From Rhodococcus rhodnii (GTDB taxonomy: Bacteria > Actinomycetota > Actinomycetes > Mycobacteriales > Pseudonocardiaceae), in the NCBI GenBank assembly GCA_000720375.1, contig JOAA01000006.1:62001-126000 (forward strand): DNA of 64,000 nucleotides, in the 5' to 3' direction. Position numbers and translations under genes: made by a program. Below the pieces are notes generated by a model, which did not search any database, had not been told where the DNA came from, and saw only the letters and a list, made by a program, of their open reading frames with translations. Below, piece after piece: positions 17,271-24,971 of the stretch (its first letter is position 1; every line of letters starts with the position of its first letter).

Positions 17271-17940
17271 GGCGCCCGTCCTCCCCCGCGAGATAGCGTT
17301 CGAGGCTGACAACCGGAGCCGCGCGGCTTGGACGTGCTCGCGGTGTGGCACGGTCCGGTCCCGCGACGTTCACCTCGAGCCTGCCGATGGTCACCTGGAC
17401 CGCACGCTCAGCACGCGGACTGTGCACCTGCGCTTGCTCGGCGCGCCGCTCTTGACTGGAGACCGTCGGATCCGCCGCGGAAGCCGGAGGTCTGACCTCC
17501 ACAGTGGACTGATTGGCCGCAGTCGACGTGATGACGGGCTCGGGCCGTTCGATGGACGTGAGAGGCGGCGGCGGGAGGTGCACCGGAACCAGCTCGGCAT
17601 CACGGCGCAATTCGACGCGTTCCTCAATCCGGTGCACGGCTTGGACGATCTCCACTGACCTGGTGACGTCCTGCCGGACTTCCGTCCGGACCTCCTCCCG
17701 GGACGGTCCAGTGTGGACTTGTTCCACCGGCGTCTTGTCGTGCGCCCGGCCGGGAACCAGGGGCGTGAGTGGAGTGGGGACGGCCGCGCGGACGCCGGGA
17801 GTTTCGATTTCCTCGTACTGTTCCAGTTCGGGCACGTGTTGCGGTCGCTCGAACAGGTGTGGCAGCCGTGGCCGGGCTTGCGGCACGGGACCCGGTGCGT
17901 CGGAGGCTTTGGCCAGCAGTCGGTCGAAGTAGTCAGGCAT
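17263..17940 (-). CDS. Proline-rich eCIS accessory protein, function unknown
   Basis: A 225-residue protein, mostly low-complexity and charged (Pro, Arg, Glu, Val). It has a short coiled-coil-like middle (VTRSVEIVQAVHRIEERVEL) and a conserved-looking C-terminal motif VTIGRLEVNVAG followed by VVSLERYLAGE. That C-terminal motif recurs in uncharacterised proteins of phage-tail-like clusters. It overlaps both neighbours by eight bases. Possible roles are scaffold or tape-measure-like assembly factor. Nothing in the sequence shows an enzyme fold. Confidence 0.75.
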   Translation of the reverse strand: MPDYFDRLLAKASDAPGPVPQARPRLPHLFERPQHVPELEQYEEIETPGVRAAVPTPLTPLVPGRAHDKTPVEQVHTGPSREEVRTEVRQDVTRSVEIVQAVHRIEERVELRRDAELVPVHLPPPPLTSIERPEPVITSTAANQSTVEVRPPASAADPTVSSQERRAEQAQVHSPRAERAVQVTIGRLEVNVAGPDRATPRARPSRAAPVVSLERYLAGEDGRHE

Positions 17941-18643
17941 GGCCGGCCAGCTCCAGGTAGTAGCGCCTGCGCAACGGGCTCATCGCCAGGATGTCGGCCT
18001 CCGTCCACCCGAAACTGGCGGCCAGCTTGGCAACGTCCAGCAGCGTCGCACGGGCCCATGCGTCCAATTCGGTCCACAAACACACGGAGATGTCCAATTC
18101 GGCCCGCGCGGTCGTGTCACACTCCGGGCAGCGCACCGCCAACTGGATGTCCGCGCCCGGATCAGCCTGGGCCGCAGCCTCGACCACGCGCCCGACAACG
18201 TCGGCGGGAAGGTCCGTGACCGCAGCCGAGTCGTTGCCGCACTTGGCTTCGAGCACACAACGAGTCAACAGGACGTCGCGTGGATTCGATGACCGCGCCG
18301 CAGCAAGGACATCACCACACGTCGGCACGCGCAAGACGACCGACCACGGTCCTTCGGTGACCGTGATCGGCTCGGCGGCACTACCCCCTCGTGGCACAGC
18401 CATGGTGTCGAAGTCGAACTCCAGTTCCTCATCGCATTCGGCGCACGCGAGCAGCACCGGAATGCGGCGCCCGAACAGCGAGCGGCGCAAAGCGAAAAGC
18501 TCCGCGTCCCGCTCGCCGACCGGCACCGCGAGCAAGTCCGGCACATCGGGCCGCGCCACCGCGTGCAGCAACGCGGCCCGTTGGGCATTGCCTGCCGTCA
18601 CGCCTGATTCCCAGACCGACAGCAGGTCCGAAGCCGCGATCAC
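17933..18643 (-). CDS. Cys-rich baseplate hub assembly chaperone-like protein (T4 gp51-like), tentative
   Basis: A 236-residue protein using GTG 18643, which begins two bases after the tube gene's stop. It carries two C-x2-C pairs (CAECDEELEFDF and CPECDTTARAELD) that look like a split zinc ribbon. Its C-terminal helix LLDVAKLAASFGWTEADILA, followed by MSPLRRRYYLEL, is typical of the small assembly proteins found after the tube gene in actinobacterial and cyanobacterial eCIS. Annotation as gp51-like (T4 baseplate hub assembly chaperone) rests on position and this pattern. A longer in-frame opening upstream overlaps the tube gene and was rejected. Confidence 0.65.
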   Translation of the reverse strand: MIAASDLLSVWESGVTAGNAQRAALLHAVARPDVPDLLAVPVGERDAELFALRRSLFGRRIPVLLACAECDEELEFDFDTMAVPRGGSAAEPITVTEGPWSVVLRVPTCGDVLAAARSSNPRDVLLTRCVLEAKCGNDSAAVTDLPADVVGRVVEAAAQADPGADIQLAVRCPECDTTARAELDISVCLWTELDAWARATLLDVAKLAASFGWTEADILAMSPLRRRYYLELAGHA

Positions 18644-18645
18644 GG

Positions 18646-19170
18646 CTACGACGGCTGGGTGATCGAGGGCTCTTCTGGCTCCTGCACCTCGGCGTCGCGC
18701 TCCCAGCCCTCGCACTCGAGCTTGAGGCTCTGGATGGCGACCGCGTTGGCGTTGGCGTCCATCTCGCCCAGCGCCTGGTACTCGCTCACCCAGGCGCGGT
18801 AGACGTTGTAGGCCACCGCGACCTGGCCTGCTTCGTTGAGCACCTGGATGACGATGTTCTTGCGGAAGTCGCGCAGCGAGGACTCCGACCCGCGGCCCGC
18901 ACCGACCAGCCACACCTTGTTGGCCCACCGGTCGAACTCCGGATCGTGGGTGACCCCGCGTTCCAGCGTGATCGCCTCGAACTCGGTGCGGCCCGCGGAC
19001 TTGCGCGGTGAGCTGGAGTCGCCGCCGCTGCGGTGCTTGACCACCTCGGTTGTGCGTTTCATCGGACTGATCTTGCTGATCCCCGCGACGATCCGGCCGT
19101 CCCACAAGACAAGGAACTTGAAGTTCTTGTAGGGGTCGAACCGCTGGGCGTTCACCGTGAACTCGGCCAT
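18646..19170 (-). CDS. Inner tube protein (gp19-like, Afp1/5-like)
   Basis: A 174-residue protein with the gp19-type tail tube fold: FDPYKNFKFLVLWDGRIVAG at the N-terminus, ISPMKRTTEVVKHRSGGD, then FEAITLERGVTHDPEFDRWA and the C-terminal AIQSLKLECEGWERD. It polymerises into hexameric rings that make the inner tube through which cargo travels. Only one tube gene is present, whereas Afp/PVC clusters have several, in line with the simpler eCIS of Gram-positive bacteria. A GAGG site precedes the ATG. Confidence 0.95.
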   Translation of the reverse strand: MAEFTVNAQRFDPYKNFKFLVLWDGRIVAGISKISPMKRTTEVVKHRSGGDSSSPRKSAGRTEFEAITLERGVTHDPEFDRWANKVWLVGAGRGSESSLRDFRKNIVIQVLNEAGQVAVAYNVYRAWVSEYQALGEMDANANAVAIQSLKLECEGWERDAEVQEPEEPSITQPS

Positions 19171-19206
19171 AGACTCGCGTACCTCTGGGTTTGGCGGGAA
19201 AGGCGG

Positions 19207-21024
19207 TCAGACCAACAGTTGGCCGGCCATCTGCTCGATCTGGATGATCACGAACTCGGCGGGCTTGAGCGGCGCGAAGCCGACGACCACGTTCACCACA
19301 CCGCGGTTGATGTCGTCCTGTGTGGTCGTACTGGCGTCACACTTGACGAAGTACGCCTCTCGCGGTGACGTGCCCTGGAAGGCGCCCTGCAGGAACAGCG
19401 TGTGCAGGAACGCGCCGACGTTGAGCCTGATCTGGCTCCACAGCCGCTCGTCGTTGGGCTCGAAGACCACCCATTTCGTGCCGCGGTACAGGCTTTCCTC
19501 GAGGAACAGCGCCAGCCTGCGGACCGGCACGTACTTCCACTGCGAGGCAAGCTGATCGGCGCCGCGCAGGGTCCGTGCTCCCCACACCACCGGGCCGATC
19601 ACCGGGAACGCCCGCAGCGCGTTCAACCCGAGCGGGTTGATCAGGCCGTTCTCCTCGTCGGTCAACGGGACCGTGAACGCGCGGACGCCGGACAGCGTGG
19701 CTTCCGTGCCCGCCGGGGCCTTCCACACGCCGCGCTCGGTGTCCGTCCTCGCGTAGACGCCCGCGATGGCACCGGACGGTGGGAAGTCGCGGAGCCTGCC
19801 GGTGAGCGGGTCGGTCAGCCGGATGTGCGGGAAGTACAAGGCCGCGTGATCGCTGCGGACCGAGTCGAAGGTGGCGAGACCGGCCCGTGCCTTGTCCAAT
19901 GTGGTCCAGGTTGCCGGGCTGTCCAGGATCAGGAAGATCCTTTTGTCCTCGCACAACGAGATCGCCTGCGAGATCACGTCGATCCTGGTTTCGGTGAAGT
20001 CCTCGTCCGCGATGTCGGGCAGGACGAGCAGGTTGACGTCCTCGACGTCCCGCAGCGCGTGGATGCCGGTTTTCGCGTCCGGGCTGCCGATGAACTCGTC
20101 CGCGTCCGGCACGTCGCCGTCGGCACCACCGCTGAAGGCGTACGCGGGCGGGCGTTTCGACGAGCCGAGACCCAGCGCCTCCGCACCCGCACCTTCAAAG
20201 GTCAGTTCCGTCGTACCGTTGCCTGCCAGCGTCTGCAGACGGTCGCCCCTCACCCGCACCCGCGCGGCGGCCAATGCCGACTTTTTCGGCCCAGCGGCCC
20301 GGATCTTCCGTTCGAGCAGCACCGCCAGCTCGGACCGCGTCGCCGGTTTGTCCGTGGCATTGTCGTCGTACAGCGTGAAGTTGTATTCATCGCCGTCCGC
20401 GGTCAGTTTGATGTTCTGACCGCCGACGTCCGGCGGCGGCTCTGTTATCGGCCGGGACACCGTGCCGGAGTATGCCGGGAACGCGGCATCGGTCGCGACG
20501 TCGATCTTGACCGTCGTGGACGACTGGTTGACCACGTCTTTGACGAACCGCGGCGAGTCGGGATCGAGCGACAGGTCGCTGTAGGTCTCGCGGACCGCTC
20601 CGCCGGTGTCGAAAACGCGGAGATCGAACGCGTCGGCGGTGCCGCTCGGGTCGATCGCGGCACGCAGGTTGTCCGCCCACGCACCCTCTTCGGTCGATTT
20701 GATCGTGAACGAGTTGTTCTCCCCGGAACCCGGCACGTCAGCGAATGACGACTTCGCTTCGCTGGCGAGCCGGACCACGATCGCGGTCGACCCGCCCTTC
20801 AGGAAGAACTGCTGCACCGCGTAGCTGACGACGCTGGTCACGGCCAGCCCGCCGAACCGGCGCTCGTAGTCCGCGAAGCTGGTCAGCGTAACCGGCACGT
20901 TCACCGGGCCACGGGTGGTGTAGCCGACGAACGCGGTGACCGAAGTGGACACACCGGTGATGGTCCGGACCGCGCTGGGCAGCTCCTCGATATAGACACC
21001 CGGGTATGTCGGTGTAACGGGCAT
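19207..21024 (-). CDS. Contractile sheath protein (Afp2-4-like)
   Basis: A 605-residue protein, the first gene of the eCIS operon. The N-terminus PTYPGVYIEELPSAVRTITG and the following SVTAFVGYTTRGPVNVPV are hallmarks of tail sheath proteins. The conserved C-terminal domain is seen in LFLEESLYRGTKWVVFEPND, WSQIRLNVGAFL, and the last strand VVVGFAPLKPAEFVIIQIEQ. The middle (about 150-350) is the variable outer domain. A single sheath gene is present. ATG 21024 is preceded closely by GGAGG. A longer in-frame opening to 21090 lacks homology. Confidence 0.96.
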   Translation of the reverse strand: MPVTPTYPGVYIEELPSAVRTITGVSTSVTAFVGYTTRGPVNVPVTLTSFADYERRFGGLAVTSVVSYAVQQFFLKGGSTAIVVRLASEAKSSFADVPGSGENNSFTIKSTEEGAWADNLRAAIDPSGTADAFDLRVFDTGGAVRETYSDLSLDPDSPRFVKDVVNQSSTTVKIDVATDAAFPAYSGTVSRPITEPPPDVGGQNIKLTADGDEYNFTLYDDNATDKPATRSELAVLLERKIRAAGPKKSALAAARVRVRGDRLQTLAGNGTTELTFEGAGAEALGLGSSKRPPAYAFSGGADGDVPDADEFIGSPDAKTGIHALRDVEDVNLLVLPDIADEDFTETRIDVISQAISLCEDKRIFLILDSPATWTTLDKARAGLATFDSVRSDHAALYFPHIRLTDPLTGRLRDFPPSGAIAGVYARTDTERGVWKAPAGTEATLSGVRAFTVPLTDEENGLINPLGLNALRAFPVIGPVVWGARTLRGADQLASQWKYVPVRRLALFLEESLYRGTKWVVFEPNDERLWSQIRLNVGAFLHTLFLQGAFQGTSPREAYFVKCDASTTTQDDINRGVVNVVVGFAPLKPAEFVIIQIEQMAGQLLV

Positions 21025-21516
21025 AGCACCTCCATAACGGGAAGCGCGCGACAACCACAGAATGCCTATGCGGAGGCGAAAGCATGACACTACGCCCGCA
21101 CCGGCACTATGCCGTGCGGGAGAATAGTCACCCCCTGCGGCGAAATCCCTCCCTCACCACTTCATTCTGCGGAGTGGCACCTCTTCGACGCATCCAGTAC
21201 TACTCCTGGTTCGCAAACGTGTCAATGATGATCAATTGGCCCGAAAAGGATCTCCCCGGCCTTTCGGTGATCTACGTACAACGGGCCGGACTCGATCATC
21301 GGATTCTGTCCATGATGGATCGAATACCGCCACAACCTGGGCCTGGACGACAAATCCCGACGACGCCAGGCCGGCCCGGAATACGATCTTCCGCCAGCCG
21401 GGCTTGATCAATCCAACGCGCTCGCCGACCGGCCAATTGGACCTTTGCCCGCTACGTGATCCGGCGAATTGAAACGATGCATGATCGTGCGGAGTTTATG
21501 TATTCAGTGTGGCCGG
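21025..21516 (-). promoter_or_regulatory. Non-coding leader/promoter region of the eCIS operon
   Basis: About 490 bases without a credible gene, between the sheath gene and the end of the ESX accessory set. It is clearly less GC-rich than its surroundings. All seventeen eCIS genes downstream are packed with overlaps or short gaps, so the main promoter should lie here. The only structured element seen is the hairpin at 21095-21120. No confident -35/-10 pair can be assigned. Confidence 0.5.
21095..21120. repeat. Strong inverted repeat upstream of the sheath gene
   Basis: An 11-bp stem (CCCGCAC-GGCA pairing with TGCCGTGCGGG) with a single bulged C and a three-base loop, about 70 bases upstream of the sheath start. 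There is no T-run on either side, so it is not a standard terminator. It could be a 5'-UTR hairpin or a regulator site. Confidence 0.5.
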
Positions 21517-22272
21517 TCAGTGAACAGATCCAGTCAACAGGTGCAGCTGACGGTCGATTTGCCGGGCCAGTCGGGCGGTATCGCTCGGCGCGATCGTGGT
21601 CCACGACTCCCCTGATGAGCTTTTGTGTTGTTCTGCCAGGTAGCCGCCGGTGTTGTTCGCCCACCAGCCGATCACGTGATCGCCCCTGCGCATTCTGCGA
21701 TCCTTGGTCGCGACGGCGACGCTGAATTGCGCGGTGCTGACGACGTCCGCGTTCATCTTGGCCGTCAGGTGGGCGATCGCGGGCGACACGCCGTGACGTT
21801 GCAGGGCGGACTGAAGTGCGGCGATGTCGTTGCCGGCCTCCTTCGCGGCGGCCTGCAACGCATCGGTCGGCACGGACACCGACCGGCCCTGTCCCGCGCT
21901 CAGATTCGGCAGCAACGTGGCCGCTTGATCGGCGAGTCCTCCTGGCTGGATGCGCCGCACCTGTATCCGGTCCCCGGAAAGGAGAATCTTGACCGCGCGG
22001 CGACCAGCCACCGCCAGTGCGGCGTGGGTCTTGCTGCCGACATGACGGATCGCCTCGACGAGGTGATCAGGCCGATCCAGTACTCGTAACGCCGCGGCGA
22101 GACGTCCTTCCACGTCGCCCTGGGCGTCGATCCAGCCGTTGCGCCGAAGCTGAGTCATGACGTCGGCCTCGAACCCGGCCGGGGGCAAGGCGATGGCGGC
22201 AGGCAGCCGGACTTCCAGACGATCGCACAGCACCCGGACAGCCTCCGCCGGCAGGCGAGCAGTGAAAGCCAC
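21517..22272 (-). CDS. ESX secretion-associated protein, EspG family
   Basis: A 251-residue protein with a GTG start at 22272. It resembles EspG chaperones: N-terminal LPAEAVRVLCDRLEVRLP, the LAVAGRRAVKILL strand in the middle, and a C-terminal part with RRMRRGDHVIGWWANNTGGY and EQHKSSSGESWTTIAPSD. EspG binds PE-PPE pairs in the cytoplasm and delivers them to type VII secretion. It lies five bases after a PPE-like gene, as expected. No ESX core genes (eccC, eccD, mycP) are in the window. Confidence 0.8.
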   Translation of the reverse strand: MAFTARLPAEAVRVLCDRLEVRLPAAIALPPAGFEADVMTQLRRNGWIDAQGDVEGRLAAALRVLDRPDHLVEAIRHVGSKTHAALAVAGRRAVKILLSGDRIQVRRIQPGGLADQAATLLPNLSAGQGRSVSVPTDALQAAAKEAGNDIAALQSALQRHGVSPAIAHLTAKMNADVVSTAQFSVAVATKDRRMRRGDHVIGWWANNTGGYLAEQHKSSSGESWTTIAPSDTARLARQIDRQLHLLTGSVH

Positions 22273-22277
22273 GGCCT

Positions 22278-23402
22278 TTACCGCGGGTCTTCGCCGATCA
22301 CAGGCGGCGCCACCGCCGGCTGGTCGTCAGGGCCGTGCTGGTCCTCCAGCACGACGTACTTGCGTTCGTGTTCCTTGTCCTCGTTTCTGGCGTTGCCGAA
22401 GGCCGGGATGAAACCCGGCGTCATGCCGGTGGCTCGCCCAGCGGTCGGCGGATTGGGCCCGACTCGACCTGCGCTGACCGGCTGGTACGTGTGCACGGGC
22501 TGAGCGCCACGACCACCCGGGTTTCCTGGCGAGTGATCTTGCGGCTTGCCGGGAATCGGTGCTGCGGCAGGGACATCGTTCGTGCGGGCTGGGGTGGGGG
22601 TACTGATACTTCCAGCTTCGGCCTGCTGCGCCGAAGTTCCTGGTGACGCGGCACTGAAACGCTGCGGCAGCACAGCCGAATCCTTGCCTGGCGAAACCTG
22701 TCGGTCCTCGGCCGGCGCCACACCGGAAACAGGATCACGACGAACGACATCTTCCCGACTGGGGGACGGCGGCGGTGGTTCGCCACGAAACTCTTCTGGT
22801 GTAGCGACATCGCCCGCTCGTGGCTTGGCCGGGCCGCCACCCGGCCGGCTCGCGATGCTTTGGCCGGCGGGGATCACCGACGCGGTGACCGATGTGTCGG
22901 GGACTTCCGGATACGTGGGCATCGCGGCGACGAAACGGGCGCTCGACGACTCATATCCGGACATGACATCGGCGGCGCGTGCGTGCGCGGCGGCAGCGTT
23001 GGCATGCGCCGCTACCACGTCCACCAATACACGGGTCGCGGGAAAGCCTTGCCCCGGCGCGATATCAGGAATGTTGACCGGTTCCGGCATCGCGTTGCGC
23101 GCATCAACGTACGCTCCGGCCAAGTGCATGCTTTGGGCACGAGCCACAATCGTGGCGACGGATGCCGCGCTGGCCCATTCCGCGGACGCGCGTGCAGTCG
23201 CTTCGGCGCCATCGGCCGCGGCACCGGACCAACTGGCGGACAGTTTCCTGAGCCCGCTCGTGATGTTGTGGTGCACCTGCTGCAGGACCTCGTTGGCCTT
23301 GTCGTAGTACGACATCGTGGCTTCGCCTGCGTTCACCCCCGGCCCGCCGTGGAGGTCCTCGTACATCTGCCTGTGCGGTTTCGCCAGCCAGTTCCCAGCC
23401 AT
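22278..23402 (-). CDS. PPE-like / WXG-motif ESX substrate
   Basis: A 374-residue protein. The N-terminal 170 residues are helical with the turn SASWSGAAADGAEATAR (W-x-G) and long Ala-rich helices, as in actinobacterial PPE-domain proteins. From about residue 170 to the end it is Pro/Gly/Ser-rich and disordered (PAGQSIASRPGGGPAKPR). The N-terminus begins MAGNWLAKPHRQMYEDLHGG. It likely pairs with the small PE/WXG100-like protein encoded two genes upstream and is chaperoned by the adjacent EspG. Confidence 0.75.
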   Translation of the reverse strand: MAGNWLAKPHRQMYEDLHGGPGVNAGEATMSYYDKANEVLQQVHHNITSGLRKLSASWSGAAADGAEATARASAEWASAASVATIVARAQSMHLAGAYVDARNAMPEPVNIPDIAPGQGFPATRVLVDVVAAHANAAAAHARAADVMSGYESSSARFVAAMPTYPEVPDTSVTASVIPAGQSIASRPGGGPAKPRAGDVATPEEFRGEPPPPSPSREDVVRRDPVSGVAPAEDRQVSPGKDSAVLPQRFSAASPGTSAQQAEAGSISTPTPARTNDVPAAAPIPGKPQDHSPGNPGGRGAQPVHTYQPVSAGRVGPNPPTAGRATGMTPGFIPAFGNARNEDKEHERKYVVLEDQHGPDDQPAVAPPVIGEDPR

Positions 23403-23427
23403 CGTTCCTCCCCGGGACGACGAATAC

Positions 23428-24039
23428 TCAACGTGCCAACAGATTTCCGGTCACGACGTCGGCCACCTCGACTGCCCGGCGGCACACCTCCGATCGGCCG
23501 AGGTGCGGGCGAAGCCCGTCCTCGCCGTAGTTGACGTGCACGGCTTGTCCGGCAGCGACATCGACGACCACGACACAGAACATGTCGATCGTCTCGATCG
23601 TCTCGGTGAACACCTCGACAGCCGGAAATTCCCGGAGCGTCAGGGGGCGTACCTCCCCGTTGACTTTGCCGGGCTGGAACCGTTCGATGCCGAAACTGGT
23701 CAGCGGCGAGACCGAGATCTTGGTTCGCAGCTTCTGCGAATCGAAGTAACACGACTGGGCCTGGAGTGTCTGGTCGTCGTTGATTCGCGGCTGATCGTCG
23801 ACGCCGAACTTCCGTTGCTGGTCAGGGGTCAGCAAGTCGCAAGGCCGAACCCCGGACATGGCAAGGTCTCTTGGCCTGGAGACGGTCGGCGGTGCGCTCG
23901 TGCTGGAACTGGGCGGCTGGGGCGTGGAACTCGTCAGCGGACCTCGTTGTGCCGCGGGAACTCCCGCTTGCTCAGAAGTACACGCGGCCAATGCCATGGC
24001 GAGGCTCAGCCAGACCAGAGTGCGACTGCGGTCACCCAC
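23428..24039 (-). CDS. DUF3558 lipoprotein
   Basis: A 203-residue protein. The signal peptide TLVWLSLAMALAACTSEQAG has a lipobox (LAAC). A Ser/Thr/Pro linker follows, then a DUF3558 domain recognised from VRPCDLLTPDQQRKFGV, AQSCYFDSQ and EVCRRAVEVADVV. The GTG start at 24039 is favoured by a GGAGG eight bases upstream, and it overlaps the stop of the preceding gene. DUF3558 lipoproteins accompany EspG/PPE gene sets in Pseudonocardiales; the role is unknown. Confidence 0.85.
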   Translation of the reverse strand: MGDRSRTLVWLSLAMALAACTSEQAGVPAAQRGPLTSSTPQPPSSSTSAPPTVSRPRDLAMSGVRPCDLLTPDQQRKFGVDDQPRINDDQTLQAQSCYFDSQKLRTKISVSPLTSFGIERFQPGKVNGEVRPLTLREFPAVEVFTETIETIDMFCVVVVDVAAGQAVHVNYGEDGLRPHLGRSEVCRRAVEVADVVTGNLLAR

Positions 24040-24430
24040 CGTCGGTGCCTCCGAGGTTGACCGCGCTGGCACCGTCGGAAGCCTGGTACTTGCGTGCGCT
24101 GACTTCGAGATCGTCCGCGATGCCCCGCAGCCATTCCCGGTACTTGGTGACCGCTTCGATATGCACCTCGCCCGCCATGGTGAAACCCTTGGCCGCCGTA
24201 TCGGACACCTCGTCCTTGGCCATCGGCGTCATCTGGAGCTTGTGTTCGCCCTCGCGGATCAGATCGGCCAGCTGCTTGGCGTTGTCCCGGAACAATCGCA
24301 CCACCTCGTCCACCTGATCGACCCGAACCTGCAGGCTCAAAGGTGTATCAAGTGGAACAGTCCGGTTAGGACTCTCAGCCGGTGTGATCGGAGACCGGTC
24401 GATCGGCCCCTCGTCGGGCCTCATCGGCAT
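24032..24430 (-). CDS. PE/WXG100-like small ESX protein
   Basis: A 132-residue protein, ATG 24430 with an AGGGGTGA site before it. After a disordered N-terminus of about 35 residues there are two long helices (VRVDQVDEVVRLFRDNAKQL and AVTKYREWLRGIADDLEVSA) separated by a turn, the general PE/WXG100 shape. No strict W-x-G is present. It is first in a four-gene set with a DUF3558 lipoprotein, a PPE-like protein and EspG, so a PE-like partner role is the best guess. Confidence 0.7.
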   Translation of the reverse strand: MPMRPDEGPIDRSPITPAESPNRTVPLDTPLSLQVRVDQVDEVVRLFRDNAKQLADLIREGEHKLQMTPMAKDEVSDTAAKGFTMAGEVHIEAVTKYREWLRGIADDLEVSARKYQASDGASAVNLGGTDGG

Positions 24431-24815
24431 GTCGCTCACCCCTCGTGATAGACATAATCCGACGTTCAACATATCCAGGACGAGATTCGTGATTCCTGTT
24501 TCGGGGAAACAATCTTGCAGTCCTACCCGATCGGACCATCGCCATAACAGCCTGACAACAATGGCGTCAGGCGTGCATATTCTCCTTGTTCACATCGGGA
24601 CTCTGTGCGTCCGCGATCACATATGTGAAGTGACCTTATATGACCCGATTATGGCACCTCTCGTCAACTTTCTGACGTGTCGAAGTGGTCAGCCAGTCGG
24701 ACCGTCCCATCGTGCAGCAGTCGATCACCATCGGGCGGAATGCGGGCCGGTGGCGCCGGGATCGCCGACGGGTGAGTGACTCTCAGGGAGTTCCTTCGGC
24801 AAAGAGGAGAAACCC
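24431..24815. promoter_or_regulatory. Divergent intergenic region
   Basis: About 385 bases between the leftward ESX set and the rightward peptide/TPR pair, AT-richer than neighbours. A 6-bp-armed palindrome TGTTTC-GGG-GAAACA lies at 24497-24511 and is a candidate operator. No gene is supported here. A strong ribosome-binding site (AGAGGAGA, 24803-24810) belongs to the peptide gene. Confidence 0.45.
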
Positions 24816-24899
24816 ATGAAGAAGGCAAGCGCTCGCAAGCCTGGTCCGGCTCCGATCACCAGCAGCACCCACATGTACGAATTCCCTGTGGCGCGCTGA
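24816..24899 (+). CDS. 27-residue peptide gene (possible peptide precursor)
   Basis: ATG 24816 to TGA 24899. The peptide starts MKKASARKPGPAP and ends THMYEFPVAR. It is preceded by a near-consensus ribosome-binding site (AGAGGAGA, five bases before the ATG), far better than most starts in this window. The peptide is basic at the N-terminus and aromatic/hydrophobic near the C-terminus, a leader-core-like polarity. A perfect 12-bp hairpin follows and then a TPR gene on the same strand. No modification enzyme is adjacent, so a RiPP or signalling peptide is only a hypothesis. Confidence 0.6.
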   Translation: MKKASARKPGPAPITSSTHMYEFPVAR

Positions 24900-24915
24900 C
24901 CAGCCGCGGAGCACC

Positions 24916-24944
24916 GGCGTGAAGGCCAGTCCGGCCTTCACGCC
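24916..24944 (+). terminator. Perfect 12-bp hairpin, terminator or attenuator
   Basis: GGCGTGAAGGCC, loop AGTCC, GGCCTTCACGCC. It lies 16 bases after the peptide stop and 27 bases before the TPR start. There is no U-tract after it, but GC-rich actinomycete terminators often lack one. It may attenuate the TPR gene relative to the peptide. Confidence 0.6.
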
Positions 24945-24971
24945 GCTTCGCCCTACGACAAGGCGATGAGC

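Noticed and set aside
1..21024. Contractile prophage or R-type tailocin
   Set aside because: AAA+ ATPase, DUF4255 terminator and DUF4157 cargo are eCIS markers; there are no capsid, terminase, portal, lysis or tail-fibre genes in the window.
24916..24944. Riboswitch between the peptide and TPR genes
   Set aside because: Only one simple hairpin is present; no conserved aptamer features were seen. A terminator/attenuator is simpler.
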